Part shown: positions 18,263-25,757 of the stretch, piece by piece
Numbering within the stretch: the first letter of the stretch is position 1
How the letters are laid out: every line of letters starts with the position of its first letter
Assembly (NCBI RefSeq): GCF_000732605.1
Contig: NZ_JPME01000035.1
Span: 1 to 33,176 of the forward strand
Direction of reading: 5' to 3'
Source of the DNA: Lacrimispora celerecrescens
Lineage (GTDB): Bacteria > Bacillota > Clostridia > Lachnospirales > Lachnospiraceae
Length of the DNA: 33,176 nucleotides
Notes under the pieces: model-generated
What the model was told of the DNA's origin: nothing
Database searches by the model: none
The model's input: the letters and a program-made list of their open reading frames with translations, nothing else
Translations under genes and position numbers: made by a program

Positions 18263-18306
18263 TTGCAGATTACGGTTCAAAATGCTATACTATCAATGAA
18301 ATAGTA
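18263..18306 (+). promoter_or_regulatory. Promoter of gntR with overlapping dyad
   Basis: TTGCAG (18263-18268) and TATACT (18286-18291), spacer 17. An inverted repeat TACTAT-CAATGAA-ATAGTA (18288-18306) overlaps the -10 box and start site, a typical place for autorepression. It differs from the 13-bp repeat at the two target operons. Confidence 0.6.
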
Positions 18307-18332
18307 CGATGAAGGTGATAAGGAGGGGGAAG

Positions 18333-19061
18333 ATGGAAAAACCAAAGCAGTTATCAGATCGATACACACAGGAGATCCTCCATGAAATTCAGGCGGGGAT
18401 TTACGCTCATGCGGACAGACTGCCATCAGAGCCGGATATTGCGAAGCGATTCGGCATCAGCCGCACCATGGTCAGGGATTGTCTGTCAATTCTTGAGAGA
18501 GAGGGATTTATAAGCCGTAAACATGGTGTTGGGACTATTATTAATCAACATGTGCTTAAAGTGAAGTTGCGGATAGATTTGGAGCAGGAATTCCTGGATA
18601 TGATCAGTGGAGCAGGATATGAAGCAGATATTGCGTTTGTGCATGTGAGACATGAAAAAGCTGACGAACAGGTTGCTAAAAAACTCCGTATAAATTGTGG
18701 CGAGGGTGTGGTAGTAAGTAAGAGACTGATAACAGCAGATGGCAAGCCAGCAATTCATTGTTCTGATTACATTGCAGAGCGCAGCATAGCTGTAAGGGAC
18801 TATGATTTGAACCTGCTTAAGAAGCCAGTGTTTGAATTTATCAAGGAATATTGCGATACAGAGATTTACATGGATTTGTCTGAAGTAAGTGCTGTAGCTG
18901 CGGATGCTGAGATGGCAGAAAATTTTGGTGTGGAGGCAGGAAGCCCATTATTATACATTGATGAAGTGGGCTACAATTTTGTTGGACAGCCAATCCTGTA
19001 TTCCAAAGAACACTATGCGGATGGAATTTTGAAGCATACCATATTAAGAAAGAAAATATAG
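18333..19061 (+). CDS. GntR family (HutC subfamily) regulator, probable controller of purine oxidation
   Basis: A 242-residue DNA-binding regulator. Residues about 8-70 form a winged helix (IQAGIYAHADRLPSEPDIAKRFGISRTMVRDCLSILEREG read as separate helices), and residues about 85-240 form a UTRA effector-binding domain ending in the typical YSKEHYADGILKHTI strand pair. Length and layout match HutC-type repressors, which bind small-molecule effectors. The start ATG at 18333 follows AGGAGGGGG by 3 bases; the in-frame ATG at 18309 has no ribosome binding site. Its place between xdhBC and the permease-xdhA operon, both with the same start-site repeat, argues that it regulates both. The effector could be a purine such as xanthine or hypoxanthine; this is inference. 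Confidence 0.9.
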   Translation: MEKPKQLSDRYTQEILHEIQAGIYAHADRLPSEPDIAKRFGISRTMVRDCLSILEREGFISRKHGVGTIINQHVLKVKLRIDLEQEFLDMISGAGYEADIAFVHVRHEKADEQVAKKLRINCGEGVVVSKRLITADGKPAIHCSDYIAERSIAVRDYDLNLLKKPVFEFIKEYCDTEIYMDLSEVSAVAADAEMAENFGVEAGSPLLYIDEVGYNFVGQPILYSKEHYADGILKHTILRKKI

Positions 19062-19083
19062 GCTGTTTAATAACAATTCTTGT

Positions 19084-19114
19084 GAGAGTTCGACAAAATC
19101 GACTCTCTTTTTTT
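19084..19114 (+). terminator. Intrinsic terminator of gntR
   Basis: GAGAGT-(T)-CGA pairs with TCGACTCTC around a short A-rich loop, with one bulged T, followed by a run of T from 19108. Confidence 0.88.
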
Positions 19115-19127
19115 ATGAGAAAATACA

Positions 19128-19156
19128 TTGATTATCATTCATAAATTTGCTATTAT
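19128..19156 (+). promoter_or_regulatory. Promoter of the purine permease-xdhA operon
   Basis: TTGATT (19128-19133) and TATTAT (19151-19156), spacer 17, just after the gntR terminator. The -10 sequence is identical to that of the xdhB promoter. Confidence 0.65.
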
Positions 19157-19161
19157 TAAAA

Positions 19162-19193
19162 TAATACAAATAGGTAATACAAATAGGTATCAT
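19162..19193. promoter_or_regulatory. Candidate GntR operator at the permease (tandem 13-bp repeats)
   Basis: Two exact tandem copies of TAATACAAATAGG (19162-19174, 19175-19187) followed by TATCAT. The second copy gives the best dyad, ATAC-AAATAG-GTAT. The matching element at xdhB has one full copy and one partial copy. Confidence 0.68.
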
Positions 19194-19216
19194 CTAAGAA
19201 GAGAAAGGGGTTAATT

Positions 19217-20605
19217 ATGGAGAGGGGTAAACAAGCGGGGAGTGTGAGCACATTCCTGGAGAGACAATTTCATTTGAAGGAGAACCATACGAATGTGAAA
19301 ACAGAGGTGATTGCGGGTCTGACAACATTTTTAACATGCACATACATATTGGCAGTTAATCCGGCAATTCTTTCTTCTACAGGAATGGATTCAAAAGCGG
19401 TACTTTGGGCAACCGCTATCGCAGCGGCAATCGCATGTTTTGCAATGGGACTGCTTACGAACTTCCCATTTGCATTGGCACCGGCTATGGGGTTGAATGC
19501 TTATTTTGCTTACACAGTCTGTGGGGCTCTTGGACTGTCCTGGCAGAATGCATTGGCTTGTGTCTTTGTTGAGGGTGTGACATTCAGTATTTTAAGCGTA
19601 ATTGGGGTTCAGGATAAGATTGTAAACGGAATTCCGGAATGCTTAAAACAGGCTATTTCCGCGGCAATTGGATTTTTTATTGCCTTTTCTGGTCTGCATA
19701 ACGCAGGGATTATTGCATATGATCCGGATAATCTGTTACAGCTTGGAAATTTAAGAGACCCTGGGGTTATTCTGGCACTGATAGGGATTCTGTTGACTGC
19801 GGGGCTGGTTATTAAGCGGGTGAAGGGGGCTATTCTTATTGGAATCCTTGGTATTACATTTTTGGGACTTCTCTTTAAAAATCCGGAAACGGGGCTGGCC
19901 TATACACAATGGCAGGGATTAATTGCAATTGAAAACCCTGTTAAGGCATTAGCTCCTACCTTTGGTCAGTTGACCTTTAAAGGCCTGTTTGGAGGGGGTG
20001 TGGCTACAACCATTGGTGTACTATTTGCAATATTCAGCTTTTTATTTGTAGATATGTTTGATAGTATCGGTGTTTTAGTAGGGGTAGGTATTAAAGCTGG
20101 TTTTGTTAATGAGAAAGGGGAACTGCCGGGAGCAGGCAAGGCGCTGTTCGTTTCAGCTGCAGGAGCTGCGGTCGGTGCAATATTCGGAACGCAGACTGTA
20201 ACTGTATTCGGAGCGGAGAGTACGACCGGTATTGCAGAAGGTGGAAGGACCGGCCTGACTGCAATTGTCATAGGAATATTTTTCCTTCTGTCCCTGCTTT
20301 TCACACCTCTGTTCTTAATGATTCCGGGAATTGCTACGGCTCCTGCCCTTGTCATGGTTGGTATTTTCATGATTGAGCCATTGATGCACGTAGATCTTAG
20401 TGATACAAAGATTGCATTTCCCGTGTTCATCTGTGTTGCTTTTATGGCGTTTACCTTTAATATCGCTTACGGAATCCTCTTTGGTCTGCTGGCGTATACA
20501 GGCGGACAGGTGTTTGCCGGAAACGCCAAGAAATTATCATTACCAACCTGGATACTATCGGGGATCTTTATGCTATATCTCGTATTGGAGATTATATTCA
20601 GATAG
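19217..20605 (+). CDS. NCS2 family purine permease (AzgA/PbuG type)
   Basis: A 462-residue polytopic membrane protein that should import a purine base by cation symport. The opening TEVIAGLTTFLTCTYILAVNP and the APAMGLNAYFAYTV segment (about residues 88-101) are hallmarks of the AzgA-like adenine/guanine/hypoxanthine branch of NCS2. FGTQTVTVFGAESTTGIAEGGRTGLTA (read as two adjoining motifs) matches the conserved substrate-site region. About 12-14 hydrophobic segments are seen. AAAGGGG precedes the ATG. It is 22 bases upstream of xdhA and co-transcribed with it, so it likely feeds hypoxanthine, xanthine or a related base to the dehydrogenase. The exact base cannot be told from sequence. Confidence 0.93.
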   Translation: MERGKQAGSVSTFLERQFHLKENHTNVKTEVIAGLTTFLTCTYILAVNPAILSSTGMDSKAVLWATAIAAAIACFAMGLLTNFPFALAPAMGLNAYFAYTVCGALGLSWQNALACVFVEGVTFSILSVIGVQDKIVNGIPECLKQAISAAIGFFIAFSGLHNAGIIAYDPDNLLQLGNLRDPGVILALIGILLTAGLVIKRVKGAILIGILGITFLGLLFKNPETGLAYTQWQGLIAIENPVKALAPTFGQLTFKGLFGGGVATTIGVLFAIFSFLFVDMFDSIGVLVGVGIKAGFVNEKGELPGAGKALFVSAAGAAVGAIFGTQTVTVFGAESTTGIAEGGRTGLTAIVIGIFFLLSLLFTPLFLMIPGIATAPALVMVGIFMIEPLMHVDLSDTKIAFPVFICVAFMAFTFNIAYGILFGLLAYTGGQVFAGNAKKLSLPTWILSGIFMLYLVLEIIFR

Positions 20606-20627
20606 CGGAAATATGGAGGTGTAGACT

Positions 20628-22961
20628 ATGGGAATCAAAAGTAATGTTATAAGGTTAGATGCAGTGGAAAAGGTGACAGGAGCTGCAAAATATACAGAGG
20701 ATCTGATACCAGCCAACGCATTGGTGGGTAAGACTCTGCATAGTACAATTGCAAATGGGGAAGTAGTGGCCATTGATATTGAGGAGGCATTAAAAGTACC
20801 TGGAGTAGTGGATATTGTCACCTGCTTCGATGTTCCAAATCATAAGTATGCCACATGCGGACATCCGTTTTCACTGGACCCATCCCATGCTGATGTGAAG
20901 AACAAGACTATTTTAACCAGCAGAGTAAGGTATTATGGAGATGAGATTGCAGCAGTCGTGGCGGAAGACCATCTGGCTGCCCAAAAAGCACTGGAAAAAA
21001 TTAAAGTGGAATACAAAGTCTTTGAGCCAGTGCTGACTCCGGAAGCGGCAGTGGAAAGTGGTAATGATCTCCATAGCCTTTCCCCCAGAAATGAGTTGGC
21101 GCGGATGGACTTCCAGATTACACCAGATGGCAAGGTGGATTTTTATAAAGGAGAATTTTCTACAGATCCCCACATCGGAGGTCATAAAGATTTAAAAGGA
21201 ACCAAATTCTATGTGCCGCCTCAACAGCATTGCCACATAGAAAATATTTGCTGTTTTGCTTATATCAGCGATAGAAAAATCGTTATCGTAACACCGAACC
21301 AGGCAACTCATACCCTGCGGAGGAATGTAGCGGAGGCTGTGGGCCTCCCAATTGGGAATATACGTATCGTGAAGCCATATATGGGCGGAGGATTCGGAAA
21401 CAAGCAGGATACATATTATGAACCGTTGGCAGCATTCCTGACTATGAGGTTGGGAGGCCGCTGTATATCATTTACGATGAGCAGGGAAGAAACCTTTGTA
21501 AACAGCCGGACACGTCACGCCATGGATCTCTGGTCCGCAGTTTCGGTAAATGATAAAGGGCGAATTACAAAAAAAGGATTGAGAATTAACTCCTACAGCG
21601 GGGCCTATGGAAGTAATGGGCATGCGATTACTGCCTATGCGGTAACTAATTATTTCCAGCTGTATCCGGCCCTTGAAAAGCAGGTGGGAGAATCTGCTAC
21701 TGTATACACAACCATGCCATCGGCGGCAGCCATGCGGGGATATGGAATTCCTCAGGTGGACTTTGCCATGGAATGTCAGATGGATGATATAGCCATGGAA
21801 CATGGCTGGGATCCTGTTGAGTTCAGGAGAAAGAACATGATGGAAAAAGGGTTCCTGGATCCATTTGACCGATTCCATTGTGCCAGCAATGGGTTGGAAG
21901 AATGTTTAGATAAAGGCTGTGAGATGATAGACTGGAAGGAACGGAGAAAGGCCTACGACGAATTCAACAAGAAATCTGCCGGCATAAAGAAAGGGGTAGG
22001 AATGGCCCTGTTCGCTTATAAAACTGGCGTATATCCGATTCAGTTGGAAACAGCCTCCTGCAGAATTCTTTTAAATGAGGATGGCAGCGTCCAGGTCCAG
22101 GTGAGTGCAACGGAGTTGGGACAGGGGTCTGACACGGTATTTGCGCAGATGGTCTCAGAAGTGACAACCATTCCAGAAGATAAAGTTTTTGTAATAGGCA
22201 AACAGGATACGGATACATCTCCACATGATGCAGGTGCTTATGCCTCTAGACAGACATATGTATCAGGCAGTGCTGTAAAACAGACAGCTGAGATATTAAG
22301 GCAGAAGATTTTAAATCGGGCGGCGTTGTTGTATAATGAGGATGAGGAAAAGCTGAATCTGACTTATGAGCATGTAGTGGCAGCTGATGGTACAGTTCTG
22401 GGATCTATCGCTGATGTAGCCTTAAAGATACAGTATATTAATGATATTAAGATAGACAGTGAACACATTACTGCCGAATCTACATATACCATGCGGAACA
22501 ACGCATTCTCCTTCGGAGCAAGTTTTGTGGATTTGGAAGTGGATGTGTCCATTGGAAAAATCAAAATAAACCGTGTAGTTGCCGTCCATGACAGCGGGAC
22601 AATTCTAAATCCTCAGCTGGCCAGTGCCCAAGTGCATGGAGGGGTTGCCATGGGATTAGGCTATGCATTAAGTGAACAGATGCTTTTTGATGGAAAGACC
22701 GGGAAGATGCTCAATGATAACCTATTGGATTATAAAATCCCTACATCCATGGATATTCCACCGATTGAAGTAGCTTTTATTGAAACTTATGAGCCAACCG
22801 GGCCATTTGGAAACAAAGCGCTGGGTGAGCCACCGCTGATTCCCCAGGCTCCGGCAGTCCGGAATGCAGTTTTACATGCAACAGGGGTTGGAATTAACAG
22901 CCTGCCTCTGACATCAGATCATTTAATCCGGGCTTTCTCGAAGGCTGGACTGATCGAGTGA
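20628..22961 (+). CDS. xdhA: Xanthine dehydrogenase, molybdenum-binding catalytic subunit
   Basis: The large subunit of the molybdopterin hydroxylase, which oxidises hypoxanthine/xanthine-type substrates. It is 777 residues (E. coli XdhA 752) and similar from VIRLDAVEKVTGAAKYTEDL to the C-terminal GINSLPLTSDHLIRAF. Visible motifs: KPYMGGGFGNKQD (molybdopterin contact), PSAAAMRGYGIPQ with the substrate Arg, ELGQGSDTVFAQM, and GEPPLIPQAPAVRNAV containing the catalytic Glu at about 734. The active-site loop has AMRG and not the CSFR of aerobic CO dehydrogenases. GGAGGTG precedes the ATG. The gene is separated from xdhBC by the regulator and permease, an unusual split. Molybdenum cofactor maturation genes are not in the window. 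Another purine or N-heterocycle substrate is possible. Confidence 0.95.
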   Translation: MGIKSNVIRLDAVEKVTGAAKYTEDLIPANALVGKTLHSTIANGEVVAIDIEEALKVPGVVDIVTCFDVPNHKYATCGHPFSLDPSHADVKNKTILTSRVRYYGDEIAAVVAEDHLAAQKALEKIKVEYKVFEPVLTPEAAVESGNDLHSLSPRNELARMDFQITPDGKVDFYKGEFSTDPHIGGHKDLKGTKFYVPPQQHCHIENICCFAYISDRKIVIVTPNQATHTLRRNVAEAVGLPIGNIRIVKPYMGGGFGNKQDTYYEPLAAFLTMRLGGRCISFTMSREETFVNSRTRHAMDLWSAVSVNDKGRITKKGLRINSYSGAYGSNGHAITAYAVTNYFQLYPALEKQVGESATVYTTMPSAAAMRGYGIPQVDFAMECQMDDIAMEHGWDPVEFRRKNMMEKGFLDPFDRFHCASNGLEECLDKGCEMIDWKERRKAYDEFNKKSAGIKKGVGMALFAYKTGVYPIQLETASCRILLNEDGSVQVQVSATELGQGSDTVFAQMVSEVTTIPEDKVFVIGKQDTDTSPHDAGAYASRQTYVSGSAVKQTAEILRQKILNRAALLYNEDEEKLNLTYEHVVAADGTVLGSIADVALKIQYINDIKIDSEHITAESTYTMRNNAFSFGASFVDLEVDVSIGKIKINRVVAVHDSGTILNPQLASAQVHGGVAMGLGYALSEQMLFDGKTGKMLNDNLLDYKIPTSMDIPPIEVAFIETYEPTGPFGNKALGEPPLIPQAPAVRNAVLHATGVGINSLPLTSDHLIRAFSKAGLIE

Positions 22962-22994
22962 CAGAGCGGTTGTCAAATTTTAGTTAGTAATGAT

Positions 22995-23032
22995 AAAACG
23001 CTGTAAAACCTAGGTTTTACAGCGTTTTTTTT
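22995..23032. terminator. Bidirectional terminator between xdhA and the response regulator
   Basis: A perfect palindrome of 16-bp arms (22995-23010 and 23013-23028) around TA, with T-runs on both strands. It serves the convergent xdhA (plus) and response regulator (minus). The right arm also encodes the last residues and the stop codon (23017-23019) of the response regulator. Confidence 0.93.
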
Positions 23033-23823
23033 GCGTTCCCATCCCCTATCTCCATAAATTTAGCCGGAGAACAGCCTATATACTTCTTAAACACCTTAAT
23101 AAAGTACTTATAATCAGAAAATCCCACCATCTCTGCAATTTCATATACTTTATACTGGTCAGATTTCAAAAGCTCCACAGCCTTCTGCATCCGGTAACGG
23201 TTTAAAAAATCATTGAAGGTGTAGCCGGTCTCGCTTTTGAATTTCGTATTTAAGTAAGTACAGGAAAGATTATATTCTTCGCTTAAATCGGTTAAGGATA
23301 GGCGGGAAGAATAGTGCTCTTCGATATACTTTACCATGGAGCTTACATATTTATTTTTGAAGGTGATGGTTTCAGAAATATCGGTTTCTAATATGCCCAG
23401 CTTTTTCTTCTCCATATCGATTTGCCGGATGTATCCTTTCATTCGGGTGTTAGCTTCCAGCTTCTCGGTTATCTTTAGAATCGCATCATAAAGCTCTGTA
23501 AAATCCACAGGTTTTAACAGATATTCTGTGACCCCAAGGCGAATTGCCTTTTTGGCAAATTCAAATTCACTGTATCCAGATACGATAATGGCTTCATAAC
23601 CGTATTCTTTAATGCTTTCTTCCAACATCTGCAGACCGTTCATAATGGGCATGTTGATATCTACTATTACGATGTCTGGTTCATTATCTTTGATCTTTTG
23701 AATTCCATCGACTCCGTCTATGGCTTCGCCTACGACCATACAGTTGATCTCCTGCCAATTCACCATGAACATCAGACCTTTTCTGATGATATCTTCGTCT
23801 TCTACAAGTAAAACTTTATACAT
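23017..23823 (-). CDS. Response regulator, YesN/AraC type
   Basis: A 268-residue transcription regulator. The receiver domain (1-120) has the acidic pair Glu8/Asp9 (LLVEDED), phospho-acceptor Asp55 (IVIVDINMP), Ser82 (IIVSGYSEF) and Lys104 (YLLKPVDF). The AraC-type double helix-turn-helix domain is at about 165-262, ending with the signature FSDYKYFIKVFKKYIGCSPAKF. The linker is short. Its start overlaps the kinase gene by 8 bases. It should activate transcription when phosphorylated by the YesM-type kinase; the ABC transporter upstream in the same cluster is the likely target, with direct repeats at 29840-29874 as a possible site (inference). Confidence 0.95.
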   Translation of the reverse strand: MYKVLLVEDEDIIRKGLMFMVNWQEINCMVVGEAIDGVDGIQKIKDNEPDIVIVDINMPIMNGLQMLEESIKEYGYEAIIVSGYSEFEFAKKAIRLGVTEYLLKPVDFTELYDAILKITEKLEANTRMKGYIRQIDMEKKKLGILETDISETITFKNKYVSSMVKYIEEHYSSRLSLTDLSEEYNLSCTYLNTKFKSETGYTFNDFLNRYRMQKAVELLKSDQYKVYEIAEMVGFSDYKYFIKVFKKYIGCSPAKFMEIGDGNAKKTL

Positions 23824-25540
23824 AATAATCCTCCATATCTGCCGGCATGGTTACTGTGACCCGTGTGCCGGAACCTGGCTGACTTTCGATTGTTACGCCA
23901 TATCCAGGGCCATATAACAGCCGGACTACACGATGGGAATTATAGAGACCTATATGCTCCTTATATCCATCCTCCGACTCCAGTCCGGCCCGCAGACTGG
24001 CAAGGCGTTCTCCATCAATTCCGCTTCCGTTATCCTCCACGCACAGCTCCAGGAGATCATCATGCAAACGACCAGTGATCGTAATGGAGATGGAGTGGGT
24101 GTTTTTCATGCCGTGGACCAGGGAATTCTCCACAACCGGCTGAAGCAGCAGCTTGGGAATCCGGTATTCCAGCAGTTCTTCCGGAATATCAATATGATAT
24201 TTCAGGCGTCGGTTATAGCGCATCTTTTGTAATAGGAGATAATCATTGATATATTCAATGTCTGTTCTGAGGGAGACAATGGTGCTGCCGTAATAGATGC
24301 TGTAGCGCATGAGTCTGGCGAAAGACTGAACCATATCAGAGGCTTTTGCTGCATCGATCATAATTTCATACCGGAGGGTCTCCATGACATTGAAAATAAA
24401 ATGAGGGTTAAATTGTTCTTCTAATTGCTTGATTTCCATGGTCCGCTTTCGTTCGGACAGTTCGCTGTTGTATTTCAGCAGTTCTTCCCGTTGTATTACC
24501 ATGTGGCGGTATGCATCATCCAGCTTTTGAAATTCATCAAATACTTTCGAACGGAGCTGATAGTCCATATTTCCCTTCCCCATCTGTTCAATGGAGTTCT
24601 GGAGCTCATTGATGGCCAGCAGGTTTTTCTGGGTAATGTGTTCGGTTACAGGCAGTGAAATGATGACCAGAAGGATTCCTACGATAAGCATGAATACAAA
24701 GCCGTATAACAGGAGATCTTTCTGATACTCTGTAGAAACCAGCGTATATAAGATCAGAGAACTCCCGGGAAGGGAGCTTTTTTGAATGTGATAATGTTTT
24801 CCATTGACCTTTACCACACTTCCTTCCTGCCAGTCCATCCGATATTTTCCGGAAGGGTATTTGTCTATGGGGTCAGTCTTCTGGCGGCTGATAGAAAAGA
24901 TAAGATTATCATACCGGTCCGTGATGATCACATCATCCAGAGGATATTCACGGATGATCTCATAAAGGTAGGAATCCAGCAGGTCGAAAAACAGATAGCC
25001 GGTAAGGGTGCCATCTTTTAGTACCGCTTTGCCTAAGATTAGATCTCCGGCTTGATCATGGGCGTAGTTTAACCGGCTTGGCAGAGTGAAGATCTTTTCG
25101 GGCTGTTCCTGCATTTGACTGGTCATGCGGCGAAAAATATCACTTTCATGGAAAATCTCTTGGTTACCGGCAAATAGATTGCTGCTGACGATGCGTCCAT
25201 TCTGATCCAGGAGTACAAATGTTGACCGGATTGTCTGGGCGTTGGTAAAGTGATAGAGAAGCCGGTTGTTTGCTGTGATGGCAGTGGAGTCGGTGCTGTT
25301 TAGTGCGGTTAGGAGAACCGGATTTTGAGTAAGCTCGGTCAGTCCCTGATGATAGAGCAGGAGCTGTTGATCCAGGATACCGGATAACTGAATATGATTC
25401 TTTTTATTTGGGCCGGAGATGATCCATTGTACATTGATTAGGAGAAATAAAAGTACCAGCACAAATAGTAGGGAGATGATGGATAGCGCGTATTTGATGA
25501 AGGATTTTTTGATGTAGTGTTTGTACTGGTTATTTTTCAT
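23816..25540 (-). CDS. Sensor histidine kinase, YesM type
   Basis: A 574-residue membrane kinase from the ATG at 25540. A transmembrane segment (about 17-36), an extracellular sensor of about 235 residues with Cache-like strands, a second transmembrane segment (about 275-296), HAMP (about 300-350), a His_kinase domain with the phosphorylated His380 in EEQFNPHFIFNVME, and an ATPase domain with N-box VVENSLVHGM (about 469-478) and G-box VEDNGSGI (about 501-508). A longer in-frame reading to 25633 adds 31 Pro/Thr-rich residues but begins upstream of the -10 box at 25604-25609 and has no ribosome binding site; GGAGG is 11 bases before the chosen ATG. It overlaps the response regulator gene, and its position behind the ABC transporter suggests it senses that system's ligand. 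Confidence 0.93.
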   Translation of the reverse strand: MKNNQYKHYIKKSFIKYALSIISLLFVLVLLFLLINVQWIISGPNKKNHIQLSGILDQQLLLYHQGLTELTQNPVLLTALNSTDSTAITANNRLLYHFTNAQTIRSTFVLLDQNGRIVSSNLFAGNQEIFHESDIFRRMTSQMQEQPEKIFTLPSRLNYAHDQAGDLILGKAVLKDGTLTGYLFFDLLDSYLYEIIREYPLDDVIITDRYDNLIFSISRQKTDPIDKYPSGKYRMDWQEGSVVKVNGKHYHIQKSSLPGSSLILYTLVSTEYQKDLLLYGFVFMLIVGILLVIISLPVTEHITQKNLLAINELQNSIEQMGKGNMDYQLRSKVFDEFQKLDDAYRHMVIQREELLKYNSELSERKRTMEIKQLEEQFNPHFIFNVMETLRYEIMIDAAKASDMVQSFARLMRYSIYYGSTIVSLRTDIEYINDYLLLQKMRYNRRLKYHIDIPEELLEYRIPKLLLQPVVENSLVHGMKNTHSISITITGRLHDDLLELCVEDNGSGIDGERLASLRAGLESEDGYKEHIGLYNSHRVVRLLYGPGYGVTIESQPGSGTRVTVTMPADMEDYYV

Positions 25541-25603
25541 AGTGGGGGAGGCCTCCGGGGGGGATTTGGGTGATAGGTGAGGGGGAGTGGTGGTTATTAT
25601 TAT

Positions 25604-25609
25604 ATTATA
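25604..25609 (-). promoter_or_regulatory. Extended -10 promoter of the kinase-regulator pair
   Basis: On the minus strand TATAAT is preceded by TGG (TGnTATAAT, extended -10). The -35 region is poor. It lies 64 bases before the kinase ATG and just downstream of the hairpins at 25626-25738, so the pair can be transcribed separately from the ABC genes. Confidence 0.5.
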
Positions 25610-25625
25610 CCATAAGTCCGCAGTG

Positions 25626-25656
25626 TAGCTCATAAAACCTGCGGTTTTATGAGCTA
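25626..25656. repeat. 14-bp perfect inverted repeat with 3-base loop
   Basis: Arms 25626-25639 and 25643-25656 are exact reverse complements around TGC. It is next to a smaller GGGC-ATTC-GCCC hairpin and the larger inverted repeat at 25674-25738. There is no strong T-run on either strand, so it is not a standard terminator. Confidence 0.85.
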
Positions 25657-25673
25657 ACGGGCATTCGCCCTAT

Positions 25674-25738
25674 GAAATAAGTCATGAAAAGATTTTCTTA
25701 TGTGCAAGCACAACGAAAATCTTTTCATGACTTATTTC
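25674..25738. repeat. 24-bp perfect inverted repeat with inner hairpin
   Basis: Arms 25674-25697 and 25715-25738 (first arm begins GAAATAAGTC) match perfectly; the 17-base loop contains a further TGTGC-AA-GCACA hairpin. The segment directly follows the stop codon of the ABC permease (minus strand, 25758) through a GCGCAAGCAATGAGC-type linker. It looks like a MITE- or REP-like intergenic element, or a processing or retroregulatory stem between the transporter and kinase transcripts. Confidence 0.85.
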
Positions 25739-25757
25739 GCACTGCTCATTGCTTGCG

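Noticed and set aside
20628-22961. Aerobic CO dehydrogenase (CoxL) identity for the large subunit
   Set aside because: The active-site loop has PSAAAMRGYG and not the CSFR loop of CoxL, and overall similarity is to E. coli XdhA, next to a purine permease.
25541-25633. 31-residue N-terminal extension of the sensor kinase
   Set aside because: It is Pro/Thr-rich with no ribosome binding site, lies across the extended -10 box at 25604-25609, and precedes a normal start with the expected first membrane helix.
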